From Streptomyces sp. MMG1121 (GTDB taxonomy: Bacteria > Actinomycetota > Actinomycetes > Streptomycetales > Streptomycetaceae): a DNA stretch of 64,000 nucleotides. The stretch covers positions 310,001 through 374,000 of the forward strand of contig NZ_LGDV01000001.1 of the NCBI RefSeq assembly GCF_001280015.1, given 5' to 3'. The notes beneath the pieces are model-generated. The model was not told the DNA's origin. It searched no databases and saw only the letters and a list, made by a program, of their open reading frames with translations. The translations under genes and the position numbers were made by a program. Below, piece by piece: positions 43,253-51,114 of this stretch (positions are counted from its first letter, which is position 1; every line of letters starts with the position of its first letter).

Positions 43253-43657
43253 GTGTCCCCCACTCGGGGGCTGCCCGAGCTGTTGCTTCTACACGTCAGC
43301 CCGCTCTCCTCTGAGTACAGCGTGGGCGGTGCGACGGTGAAGGTTCCGACAGGATGCATGTTCACGCACATCATCCGCGGCAGCGGCAGGCGGATCACGT
43401 ACCAGAACGCGGGCGTGGACTGCGCCTTCGTCGCAGCCCTCAGCAGCGGATTCTGCAACTGGCGCATCGACTTCACCTACGCCGACACCAACAATCGGAC
43501 ATACCGAACGTCACGCGGGAAGACGCACAACAAGTGCAAGATCGACCCGATGCGGAACAACTCCCCGCAGTCGCTACCTCGTTACGGCAAGGCGTGCGCC
43601 CACCTCTACGTCAACGGAGTGCGCCGCGTGAGTCAGTGCCACCACGTCACGAAGTGA
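43253..43657 (+). CDS. Cys-rich secreted-type protein, probably N-terminally truncated
   Basis: The frame runs 134 codons; recognisable protein begins near the GTG at 43322 (VGGATVKVPTGCMF). Six cysteines are spread through CMF, VDCAF, GFCNWRIDFTYAD, NKCKID, KACAHLY and SQCHHV, implying three disulfides and hence export, yet no signal peptide is present. The sequence is lower in G/C than its neighbours. I recall similar Streptomyces exported proteins with FCNWRIDF...TYRT...GKTH text. The join with the thioesterase remnant probably removed the signal peptide, so the gene may not function. Confidence 0.55.
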   Translation: MSPTRGLPELLLLHVSPLSSEYSVGGATVKVPTGCMFTHIIRGSGRRITYQNAGVDCAFVAALSSGFCNWRIDFTYADTNNRTYRTSRGKTHNKCKIDPMRNNSPQSLPRYGKACAHLYVNGVRRVSQCHHVTK

Positions 43658-43664
43658 GTCCTTC

Positions 43665-43910
43665 ATGGTCGAGCAGCAACAAAGGCAGGACGCGGACCAG
43701 GCTGCGGAAGCCCGGCGGCAGCGTGCCGGGGTCGTCGCGTTCCTCGTGGGACTCGTCGCCACGCTCGGCTTCTTCGCCTTCTTTCCCGGGTTGCCCCACG
43801 TCATCGACTGGGGCGCCGTCCTCGCCGCTCTTGCCGTGGGTGGGCTCGCCCGGTGGTCCTGTCTGTCCCGGATGACGAGGACGGCTGGCAGGAAGAGCGG
43901 AAGCAGGTGA
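43665..43910 (+). CDS. 81-residue two-helix membrane protein
   Basis: A hydrophilic start (MVEQQQRQDADQAAEARRQR) is followed by two membrane helices (about 21-41 and 47-62) and a basic tail. It lies 8 bases after the truncated Cys-rich gene and just downstream of the 3' end of rnpB on the opposite strand. A ribosome-binding site is weak. Function unknown. Confidence 0.6.
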   Translation: MVEQQQRQDADQAAEARRQRAGVVAFLVGLVATLGFFAFFPGLPHVIDWGAVLAALAVGGLARWSCLSRMTRTAGRKSGSR

Positions 43911-43941
43911 TCGCCCCAGTGGGCCGGGGCGCGGCCTGAGC

Positions 43942-44352
43942 GGACAGACGAGTCGGGCTATACGCCGGGTTCTGTTCCCCGGGTTCCTCGCGGAGCCCGG
44001 GGCGACGGCCATCCATCTAGGGCCGGCGTTGCCGCCGGCCTCGTGCGGTCTACCCGCGGACTCGGGCGGGCAGCCCTCGAACGTCCGCGCAGAAACACCG
44101 GGGTGTTTCCTTTTGACCTTGCTCCGGGTGGGGTTTACCTAGCTGCCCAGGTCGCCCTGGGCACTGGTGGTCTCTTACACCACCGTTTCACCCTTACCCA
44201 GCGCCTGAGCGCCGGGCGGTCTGTTTTCTGTGGCACTGTCCCGCGGGTCACCCCGGGTGGCCGTTAGCCATCACCCTGCCCTGTGGAGCCCGGACGTTCC
44301 TCGGGAAGCCCCTAGGGGGACTCCACGCGGCCGCCCGCCCGGCTCGTCTGCC
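43942..44352 (-). ncRNA. rnpB: RNase P RNA, bacterial class A
   Basis: The catalytic RNA that trims tRNA 5' leaders. Read on the minus strand, CAGACGAG (44343-44350) and CTCGTCTG (43945-43952) form helix P1. Conserved P4 text GAGGAACGTCCGGGCTCC lies at 44285-44302, followed by the ACAGTGCCACAGAAAACAG core and GGTGAAACGGTGGTGTAAGAG. The 3' universal segment AACAGAACCCGGCGTATAGC precedes the final P1 strand. Ends are estimated from P1, giving about 410 bases, normal for actinobacteria. The 5' end overlaps the EamA transporter coding sequence on the same strand. Confidence 0.96.
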
Positions 44353-45244
44353 GTGTCGACCATGGTACCGGGCGCCGACCGTGCCGTGGACCGGCAGCGG
44401 CCGTGGCCAGCACCGAGCCCGCCAGGATCAGGGAGAACGCGACGAGGACCGTCGGCGTCAGCGGTTCGCTCAGGAAGATCGCGCCCGCCGCCACCGCTAC
44501 CGCCGGGTTGACGTACGTGATCACAGTCGCCCTGGTCGGACCGGCCTCCTTGATCAGCTCCAGGAACGCCACGAAGGCCACGGCCGTGCAGATCACGCCC
44601 AGGCCGGCGAGGGCCGCCAGCACCTGGGCGGAGGGGACGGAGGAGGGGTACGTCATGGCGGCCACGGGGGCGTAGGCGACGGCCGCCAGGGTCAGACAGG
44701 CCGCCGTCAGGTGCCGGGTCGGGACGTCCTTGAGGCGGCGCGCGGCGATCAGGGGCGCGGTCGCGTAGCCCAGGACCGTCACCAGCACCTCGGCCAGGGA
44801 GCGGGCGTCACCGCCGGTCAGATGGGGAAGGGTCAGGGTCGTCACGCCACCCAGGCCCAGGGCCAGGCCCGTGAGGCGGCGGGGCCCCAGGTGTTCCGTG
44901 TCGCCGAGTACGCGGGCCACGACCACGCCCACGATCGGCACGCCCGCGATCAGCAGACCGGCCGTCGAGCTGGACAGGTGCCGTTCGGCGTCGGTGAGGG
45001 TGAACCAGGGGACGATGATCTCCAGCACCGCGAAGGCCAGCAGGGGGCGCCAGTGGGCCCGTACCGTCCCGGGCAGGCCGCCCTGGCGCAGGGCTACGGG
45101 GAGCAGCAGGACCGCGCCGAGCGCGCAGCGCGTGAACACCACGACCGGCGGCGACACCTCGTCCACCGCCACCTTGATCATCAGATAGGGGATGCCCCAG
45201 ACCACTCCCATCAGGGAGAACAGGAACCAGCCGCGTGCAGTCAT
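44312..45244 (-). CDS. EamA/DMT-family transporter overlapping rnpB
   Basis: A 310-residue ten-helix protein; the ATG at 45244 (MTARGWFLFSLMG) is chosen over a GTG at 45262. Both EamA repeats are evident, with GVVWGIPYLMIKVAVDEVSP in helix 1 and LEIIVPWFTLTDAERHLSSS. Family members export metabolites or amino acids. The last 13-14 codons (ending RAGGRVESP) and the stop codon lie within the mature rnpB sequence, same strand. It follows the AraC-type gene closely and probably forms an operon with it. Confidence 0.92.
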   Translation of the reverse strand: MTARGWFLFSLMGVVWGIPYLMIKVAVDEVSPPVVVFTRCALGAVLLLPVALRQGGLPGTVRAHWRPLLAFAVLEIIVPWFTLTDAERHLSSSTAGLLIAGVPIVGVVVARVLGDTEHLGPRRLTGLALGLGGVTTLTLPHLTGGDARSLAEVLVTVLGYATAPLIAARRLKDVPTRHLTAACLTLAAVAYAPVAAMTYPSSVPSAQVLAALAGLGVICTAVAFVAFLELIKEAGPTRATVITYVNPAVAVAAGAIFLSEPLTPTVLVAFSLILAGSVLATAAAGPRHGRRPVPWSTRQTSRAGGRVESP

Positions 45245-45266
45245 GCGCCGAGTTTCGGCCACACCC

Positions 45267-46091
45267 TCAGGGCGCGTCTTGAACGCTGTTGCGGTACGCC
45301 GCCGGGGTCACCCCGAGCACCCGGCGGAACCAGCGGGTCAGATGCGCCTGGTCGGCGAAGCCCACCAGTCCCGCCACCTCGGCCGGGCGCAGTCCGGCGG
45401 CGAGCAGCGCACGGGCCCGGGTCACCCGGTACTGGGCGAGCCAGGCGTACGGGGGTATGCCCATCGTCGTACGGAAGGCCCGCAGGAGCTGGTAGCGGGA
45501 CAGGCCCAGGTCGGCGGCGAGGGAGGCGAGCGTCGGCGGGGCGGTGAGCTCGTCGGCCAGGCGGTCGCGGACGGTCAGGGCGACGGTGGCCGCGCCGGGG
45601 ACCAGGCCGGGCCCGGATCGGGCCGTGGAGTGGCGGCGGGCCAGCGCCGTCAGCAGCCAGGGCACGCGGGACTCCGCCTCCAAGGGGTCGGGGCAGACGC
45701 TGAGTTCGGTGTGGGCGAGGCGGAGCGCGGCGGCGAGTTGGGGGTCTTCGAGAAGGGGTTCGCGGAAGTACGGCAGGCCGCCGAGGATTCCGTCGGCCAG
45801 CAGCGACGGCTCGGCGTACAGGGCACGGTAGGCGTAGCCGTCGGTGGGGTTGCCGGGGCCGCCGGTGTGCATCTCGCCGGGGTCGAGGACGACGATCGTG
45901 CCCGGTCCGGTGTGGATGCGGCCGCCCCGATAGTCGATCACCTCGAAGCCGCCTACGCAGACGCCGACGGTGTACTCCTCGTGGGCGTGCGGGGCGTAGA
46001 CGTGCTGCCGGAAGTTGGCGGTCAGCAGGTCCAGCGGGGGTCCACAGCGGCCCAGCCGCGCCCTGGTCCACAGCGCCTGCTCCGCCGCCAT
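45267..46091 (-). CDS. AraC-family regulator
   Basis: A 274-residue protein. The ATG at 46091 follows AAGGGGGTG; an upstream start at 46133 is less likely. The N-terminal cupin sensor reads VYAPHAHEEYTVGVCVGG and VVLDPGEMHTG, a common layout for amino-acid or drug-responsive AraC proteins. The C-terminal double helix-turn-helix is present (LASLAADLGLSRYQLLRAFR; LVGFADQAHLTRWFRRVLGVTP). It is 22 bases upstream of the EamA exporter gene and probably activates it in response to the exported compound. Confidence 0.92.
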   Translation of the reverse strand: MAAEQALWTRARLGRCGPPLDLLTANFRQHVYAPHAHEEYTVGVCVGGFEVIDYRGGRIHTGPGTIVVLDPGEMHTGGPGNPTDGYAYRALYAEPSLLADGILGGLPYFREPLLEDPQLAAALRLAHTELSVCPDPLEAESRVPWLLTALARRHSTARSGPGLVPGAATVALTVRDRLADELTAPPTLASLAADLGLSRYQLLRAFRTTMGIPPYAWLAQYRVTRARALLAAGLRPAEVAGLVGFADQAHLTRWFRRVLGVTPAAYRNSVQDAP

Positions 46092-46176
46092 CGGGCACCC
46101 CCTTGCCTTGTCGTCCCGCGCCCATGGGTGCAACGCCTCCGGGGTGCGCTTCCATGCCCGCCGGACGCGGCTCCCG

Positions 46177-46800
46177 CTACCGGGGCCCGTCCTCGGCGCT
46201 CGCCCGCTCCAGCGACGCGAACGCCGTCTGCAGCCGGGCCCGGTGGTCCCGGGCCACCTCGGCCACCGGGTCGCCGGCCAGCAGACGGCGGGCGGAGGCG
46301 ACGAAGACCGTGCGGTAGGCCGCGACGGTCACGGCCGCCAGGAGGTCCGGGTCGGCCGTGTCCGCCTGCGCGAGGGCGGTCGCGAGTGCCCGCTCCACCT
46401 CCTCCACACCCTCCCGGGCCCGGGAGCGCAGGGCCGGGGAGGCGACGACGATCCGGTAGAAGCGCGGGTAGCGCTCCCCCACCCCGCTCAGCGGGTGCCG
46501 TTCGTCGAGGAGACGGAGCGCGAGGCGGCGCAGGGCGGCGAGCGGGGACTCGTCGGGGGCGCGGTCGTGCACGGCTCCGGCGAAGAGTTCGGCGGCCTGC
46601 GGGATGCGGTCGAGGAACAGGTCCTCCTTGCGCGGGAAGTAGTTGAAGACCGTCATGGCGGAGACGCCCGCCGCGCGCGCGACCTCGGCGACCGTCACCG
46701 CGTCGAAGCCGCGCTCGGCGAACAGCTCCGTGGCGATGTCCGAGATCCGCTGCCGCGTGGCCCGTTTCTTGCGCTCCCTGAGCGAAAGTTCCTCATCCAT
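46177..46800 (-). CDS. TetR-family repressor of the divergent FAD monooxygenase
   Basis: A 207-residue protein starting at MDEELSLRERKK (46800). Its helix-turn-helix is VTVAEVARAAGVSAMTVFNY, then FPRKEDLFLDR, with the FNYF variant typical of TetR proteins that control oxygenases. It is divergent from the FAD monooxygenase with only 47 bases between, filled by a strong palindrome at 46811-46836. On its own strand, TATAGT (46806-46811) forms a -10 box within the palindrome, so autorepression is likely. Confidence 0.92.
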   Translation of the reverse strand: MDEELSLRERKKRATRQRISDIATELFAERGFDAVTVAEVARAAGVSAMTVFNYFPRKEDLFLDRIPQAAELFAGAVHDRAPDESPLAALRRLALRLLDERHPLSGVGERYPRFYRIVVASPALRSRAREGVEEVERALATALAQADTADPDLLAAVTVAAYRTVFVASARRLLAGDPVAEVARDHRARLQTAFASLERASAEDGPR

Positions 46801-46805
46801 GGGAA

Positions 46806-46840
46806 AACTATAGCCACTCAAAACTTTTAGTGACTACAGT
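46806..46840. promoter_or_regulatory. Divergent promoter with TetR-type palindrome
   Basis: TAGCCACT (46811-46818) and AGTGACTA (46829-46836) pair at seven of eight positions, and AAAA/TTTT extends the symmetry toward the centre. A -10-like TACAGT (46835-46840) serves the monooxygenase and TATAGT on the other strand the TetR gene. Repressor binding would block both. Confidence 0.7.
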
Positions 46841-46847
46841 TAGGTCC

Positions 46848-48425
46848 ATGACGACGATCGATTACGACGTGGTGGTGGCGGGCGCTGGGCCCGTCGGACT
46901 GTTCCTCGCCTGCGAACTGCGGCTCGGCGGAGCGCGGGTGCTGGTCGTGGAACGACTGCCCGAGGTGGACGAGACGATCAAGGCGGGCGCGATCAACGTC
47001 CCGAGCGCGGTCGCCCTGTACCGGCGCGGGCTGCTGCCCGAACTGACGGCGGTGTGGGAAGCGGCGCGCGAGCGGATCCGTGCCTTCAGGGGCGAGGACG
47101 GCGAGGCCAAGCTGCCGCCCAAGTTCGCCGGGCACTTCGCCGGGATCATGATGACCAAGGACCTGTTCGACGGCTCCGACCCCGCCTGGGCCGAGGTCGG
47201 CCCCGCCGGCGACACGGGGCTCGGCGTGCCGCAGGCCGCGCTGGAGCGGATCCTGGCCCGGCGCGCCGAACGGCTCGGGGTTCAGGTGCGCCGGGGCGTG
47301 GAGCTGACCGGCTTCGACGCGGACGCGGACGGGGTCGCGGTACACACCAGCGAGGGAACGATCCACGCCGGCTGGCTGGTCGGCTGTGACGGCGGGCGCA
47401 GTACGGTCCGCAAGGCCGCCGGGTTCGATTTCCCCGGCACCGCCCCGGAGATCACCGGCTATCAGGCGATCGTGGAGCTGACCGGTGACGAGCGGCTGCG
47501 CGAGGGCTGGAACACGACGGACACCGGGACGTACGTCCACGGGCCGTTCCCGGGCCGGATCCTCACCGTGGAGTTCGACGGACCCCCGGCGGACCGCACG
47601 GCACCCGTCACCAAGGAGGAGTTGCAGACCAGCCTGCGCCGGGTGTCCGGGGTGCCCGAGGTCACCATCACCCAGGTGCACAGCGTCACCCGGTTCACGG
47701 ACAACGCCCGCCAGGCCACCGACTACCGCAAGGGCCGGGTGCTGCTCGCGGGTGACGCGGCGCACGTGCACTCGCCGTTCGGCGGGCAGGGGCTCAACCT
47801 CGGCCTCGGGGACGCGATGAACCTGGGCTGGAAGCTCGCCGCCGTCGTACGCGGCCGCGCGCCCGAGTCCCTGCTGGACACCTACACCGCCGAACGGCAC
47901 CCGCTCGGCGCCTGGGTGCTCGACTGGACCCGGGCCCAGATCGCGGTCATGCGCCCCGACCGGCACGCCCGCGCCCTGCGCCGGGTGATGAGCGACCTGG
48001 CACTGACCACCACCGGCACGACATACCTCGTCACGAAGATCTCCGGCGTCTGGCAGCGCTACGACCTGCCCGGCGACCACCCGCTGACCGGCGCGAGCGC
48101 GCCCGACCTCGTACTCTCCGACGGCACCCGGCTCGGCGACCACCTGCACACCGGCCGCGCCCTGCTCCTCGACCTCGCGGACGACCCCGCACTGCGCGAA
48201 CGGGCCGGGGGCTACGGCGACCGGCTGCAGATCCGCACCCTCGCCTGCCCGGACCGGCCCGGCCTCGGGGCGCTGTTCATACGCCCGGACGGCTTCGTGG
48301 CGTGGGCCGCCGACGCGGAGACGGAGGACGCCAAGGGGCTGCCCCAGGCACTGGAAGACTGGCTCGGCGCCCCCGCGCCCAAGAAGGCCGGGGCCGTCCC
48401 CTCCTCCGCTTCCGTCACCGTTTGA
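46848..48425 (+). CDS. Aromatic-type FAD-dependent monooxygenase
   Basis: A 525-residue group A flavoprotein hydroxylase. It shows the FAD GxGxxG motif (VVVAGAGPVGLFLACEL), the DG motif (VGCDGGRSTVRKAAGF) and the GD motif (VLLAGDAAHVHSPFGGQGLNLGLGDAMNLGWKL). The C-terminal thioredoxin-like domain (about 400-525) is present, as in PgaE/RdmE and rifampicin monooxygenases. It uses NADPH and oxygen to hydroxylate an aromatic compound, in biosynthesis or detoxification. Regulation by the divergent TetR protein points to induction by a xenobiotic. The ATG lies 8 bases after the -10. Confidence 0.94.
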   Translation: MTTIDYDVVVAGAGPVGLFLACELRLGGARVLVVERLPEVDETIKAGAINVPSAVALYRRGLLPELTAVWEAARERIRAFRGEDGEAKLPPKFAGHFAGIMMTKDLFDGSDPAWAEVGPAGDTGLGVPQAALERILARRAERLGVQVRRGVELTGFDADADGVAVHTSEGTIHAGWLVGCDGGRSTVRKAAGFDFPGTAPEITGYQAIVELTGDERLREGWNTTDTGTYVHGPFPGRILTVEFDGPPADRTAPVTKEELQTSLRRVSGVPEVTITQVHSVTRFTDNARQATDYRKGRVLLAGDAAHVHSPFGGQGLNLGLGDAMNLGWKLAAVVRGRAPESLLDTYTAERHPLGAWVLDWTRAQIAVMRPDRHARALRRVMSDLALTTTGTTYLVTKISGVWQRYDLPGDHPLTGASAPDLVLSDGTRLGDHLHTGRALLLDLADDPALRERAGGYGDRLQIRTLACPDRPGLGALFIRPDGFVAWAADAETEDAKGLPQALEDWLGAPAPKKAGAVPSSASVTV

Positions 48426-48458
48426 CCCTGCCGCGACGTCAACGTCTGCACTGGTCCC

Positions 48459-48756
48459 ATGCGGATCGGAGAACTCGCCGCCGCCGTCGGGGTCACGACG
48501 CGCACCGTGCGGCACCACCACCGCCTGGGCCTGCTGCCCGAGCCTGAAGCCCGTTCGAACGGCTACCGGCACTGCACCCCACGAGCGCGCCGCCGGCCGA
48601 CTGGACCCGGCGGTCGGCTCCCGGACCTCCGTCACCCTCGAACTCGCCGGGCCCGTGACGCACTTGACGCTGCTCGGCAAACGGAGGGAGGTCAGCGTCG
48701 TACGGCTGCACGCCGACGATCCCGGCGGCCTCGTCCGGGCGCTCACACGGCCGTGA
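48459..48756 (+). pseudogene. Truncated MerR regulator joined to a fragment of a second gene
   Basis: ATG 48459 starts a clear MerR DNA-binding domain (MRIGELAAAVGVTTRTVRHH, HRLGLLPEPEARSNGYRH), which loses meaning after about 40 codons, exactly at the wing. From about 48580 another frame reads ERAAGRLDPAVGSRTSVTLE, then LAGPVTHLTLLGKRREVSVV, and ends at a TGA at 48756. That text has coding-like third positions and looks like the C-terminus of an unrelated Streptomyces protein. The two pieces are out of frame, so a deletion has joined them. The end overlaps the RNB gene. Confidence 0.65.
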
Positions 48757-50176
48757 ACAGGATCTTCGACGTGCCCGGGTCGGCCCGGGTGAGCCGTACG
48801 CGCAGGCGCTCGCCCAGCGGGAGGTGGTCGCCCTCGATACGGCCGATGACCGCCGGGGAGATCAACTGCACGGTGCCGACGGTCGGTTGACGCTCCTCGA
48901 CGTCCACCACACAGGCGTCGAAGACGTCCCCGACCCGGTCCTTCAGCAGGGCCGCCTCCACGATGTCCACGCACGCGCGCTCGACCGTGCCGGCGACGCG
49001 GGAGCCCTCGGCCATCTGCCGGGGCAGGGCGTCGAGTGCGGCGAGCACCCAGTCGGGCGGGGCCTGGCCGGCGACAGCGGCGAGGCAGATCTCGGCGGCG
49101 TAGCGGTCGGCGAGGCGGCGCAGCGGGGCGGTGCAGTGGGTGTAGGGGGCGGCGACGGCGGCGTGCGTGGTGATCGCGGGCAGGACGCCGCCCCGGAAGA
49201 CCGTGTAGCCGGCGCCGCGCAGCAGGGTCGTGCACTCCTGGAGGAAGGCCGCGTGGCGCGGGTCGGACGGGTCGAGGGAACGGATCAGGGCCGCGTACGA
49301 CACATGGTGCGGCCAGTCGATGCGGAGCGCGGTCGCGGTACGCCGCAGCCGGGCCACGGCGCCGTCGGGGGCGGCCGGGAGGGTGCGCAGCACGCCGGTG
49401 CCGTGGGCGAGCATCAGCTCGGCGGCGGCCATGCCGGTGAGCAGGGAGAGCTGGGCGTTCCAGCCGTCGGCGGGCAGCGGGGCGCGGTAGCCGAGGACGT
49501 AGGTGTGGTTCTGTGCGGTGATCTCCTGCTCGGGCACGTTGAGGGAGATGCCGCCGCGCTCCACCTCCAGCCGCTCCCGGGCCTCGCCGATCTCCTTGAG
49601 CAGCGCGACGGGCTCCTCGGCCGTCCCGGTGTCGATCTGCTTCTGCACGCCCGCGTAGTGGAGCTTGGCGCGGCTGCGGACCAGGGCGCGGCGCACGTCG
49701 ACGGCGGTGGTCCGGCCGTCCGCGTCCAGGTCGAGCGTCCACAGCGCGGCCGGGCGGACCTGGTCCGGCAGCAGGCTGGCGGCGCCCTCGCTGAGCACGA
49801 CCGGGTGCAGCGGGACCTTCTCGTCGGGGAAGTACAGGGTGTTGACCCGCTGGTGCGCCTCGGCGTCCAGCGCGCCGCCGGGTGCGACGAAGGCGGCGAC
49901 GTCGGCGATGGCGTACCGGACCCGGTAGCCGGCGCCCCGCCGGGACAGATGGGTGGCCTGGTCGAGGTCGGTGGAGGCGGGCGGGTCGAGGGTGAAGAAG
50001 GGGATGTCCGTGGCGTCGTACGCCGGCCGGGCCGGCGCCTTCGCCACCCGCTCGGCCTCGGCCCGGGCCGGTGGCGGGAAGTCCTCCGGGACGCCCAGCT
50101 CGGTGCGCAGCGCGGCGAGCGCGGCCCGGAGCGGCGCCTCGGGGGCGCCGGTCACACGGATCTTGCGGCGGGGCAT
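48743..50176 (-). CDS. RNB-domain (RNase II/R-type) ribonuclease
   Basis: A 477-residue protein starting at MPRRKIRVTGAPEAPL (50176); the frame extends upstream but that part is not protein-like. The RNB active site ASTDLDQATHLSRRG supplies clustered aspartates. VRYAIADVAAFV, NTLYFPDEKVPLHPVVLSEG and the terminal TAPLRRLADRYAAE motif confirm the family. It is shorter than RNase R, with reduced RNA-binding flanks, as in the actinobacterial single-copy form. It degrades RNA processively 3' to 5'. Divergent from yaaA. Confidence 0.94.
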   Translation of the reverse strand: MPRRKIRVTGAPEAPLRAALAALRTELGVPEDFPPPARAEAERVAKAPARPAYDATDIPFFTLDPPASTDLDQATHLSRRGAGYRVRYAIADVAAFVAPGGALDAEAHQRVNTLYFPDEKVPLHPVVLSEGAASLLPDQVRPAALWTLDLDADGRTTAVDVRRALVRSRAKLHYAGVQKQIDTGTAEEPVALLKEIGEARERLEVERGGISLNVPEQEITAQNHTYVLGYRAPLPADGWNAQLSLLTGMAAAELMLAHGTGVLRTLPAAPDGAVARLRRTATALRIDWPHHVSYAALIRSLDPSDPRHAAFLQECTTLLRGAGYTVFRGGVLPAITTHAAVAAPYTHCTAPLRRLADRYAAEICLAAVAGQAPPDWVLAALDALPRQMAEGSRVAGTVERACVDIVEAALLKDRVGDVFDACVVDVEERQPTVGTVQLISPAVIGRIEGDHLPLGERLRVRLTRADPGTSKILFTAV

Positions 50177-50250
50177 ACAGCGAGCGTAGGTCGGGGCGGG
50201 GTGGGTGGCACGCCGTACGCTGTCGCGGAGGTCTACGTGAGGAGTACGTG

Positions 50251-51033
50251 GTGCTGGTCCTGTTGCCGCCGTCGGAGGGCAAGGCGAACTCGGGCGCGGG
50301 TGCCCCGCTGGAGCTGGAGTCGTTGTCCCTGCCCGGGCTGACCGCCGCACGGGAGGCGGTGCTCGGCGAACTGGTCGAGCTGTGCGCCGGTGACGAGGAC
50401 AAGGCACGCGAGGTGCTGGGGCTGAGCGAGGGGCTGCGCGGCGAGGTCGCGAAGAACGCCGGCCTGCCGACCGCCGGCGCCCGCCCGGCCGGGGAGATCT
50501 ACACCGGCGTGCTCTACGACGCCCTCGGCCTGGCCACGCTGGACACGGCGGCGAAGAAGCGCGCGGCGCGCTCGCTGCTGGTGTTCTCGGGGCTGTGGGG
50601 CGCGGTGCGGGTGACGGACCGGATCCCGTCGTACCGCTGCTCGATGGGTGTGAAGCTGCCCGGACTCGGTGCGCTGGGCGCGCACTGGCGGGCGCCGATG
50701 GCCGAGGTGCTGCCCGAGGCGGCCGGGGCCGGCCTGGTCCTGGATCTGCGCTCGGCGGCGTACGCGGCGGCCTGGAAGCCGAAGGGCGAGGTCGCCGGGC
50801 GGACGGCGACCGTACGGGTGCTGCACGCGCCGACCCGGAAGGTGGTCAGCCACTTCAACAAGGCGACCAAGGGCCGGATGGTACGCAGCCTGCTGACGGC
50901 CGGCGCCGCGCCGAAGGACCCCGCCGAGCTGGTGGAGGTGCTGCGCGAGCTGGGATACGTCGTGGAGGCGGAGGCGCCGGGGAAGACGGGCAAGGCGTGG
51001 TCGCTGGACGTGCTGGTGGAGGAGATCCACTGA
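50251..51033 (+). CDS. yaaA: YaaA/DUF328-family peroxide-stress protein
   Basis: A 260-residue protein. The GTG at 50251 is six bases after GTGAGGAG; a GTG at 50248 is too close. Signature LLPPSEGKANSG opens the protein, with IYTGVLYDALG, FSGLWGAVRVTDRIPSYRCSMG and HFNKATKGRM. Escherichia coli YaaA limits free iron and oxidative DNA damage and binds DNA; the fold is alpha/beta with a helix-hairpin-helix. Activity in Streptomyces is untested. The gene ends at a gap with a compact repeat array before the KDPG aldolase gene. Confidence 0.92.
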   Translation: MLVLLPPSEGKANSGAGAPLELESLSLPGLTAAREAVLGELVELCAGDEDKAREVLGLSEGLRGEVAKNAGLPTAGARPAGEIYTGVLYDALGLATLDTAAKKRAARSLLVFSGLWGAVRVTDRIPSYRCSMGVKLPGLGALGAHWRAPMAEVLPEAAGAGLVLDLRSAAYAAAWKPKGEVAGRTATVRVLHAPTRKVVSHFNKATKGRMVRSLLTAGAAPKDPAELVEVLRELGYVVEAEAPGKTGKAWSLDVLVEEIH

Positions 51034-51055
51034 GGGGCGCCCCACTGAACCGATT

Positions 51056-51083
51056 GCATTGCAACATGCGCAACATGCATTGC
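51056..51083. promoter_or_regulatory. Repeat array upstream of the KDPG-type aldolase gene
   Basis: GCAACATGC is repeated in perfect tandem (51061-51069 and 51070-51078). GCATTGC flanks it at 51056-51062 and 51077-51083, 21 bases apart. TTGCATTGCAA forms an 11-base palindrome at the left edge. The density of A/T in a G/C-rich genome and the two-turn spacing suggest a regulator-binding site 32-59 bases before the aldolase ATG. Confidence 0.6.
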
Positions 51084-51114
51084 GTGTAATGCGTCTGCTG
51101 GGCACGATGAGGGC

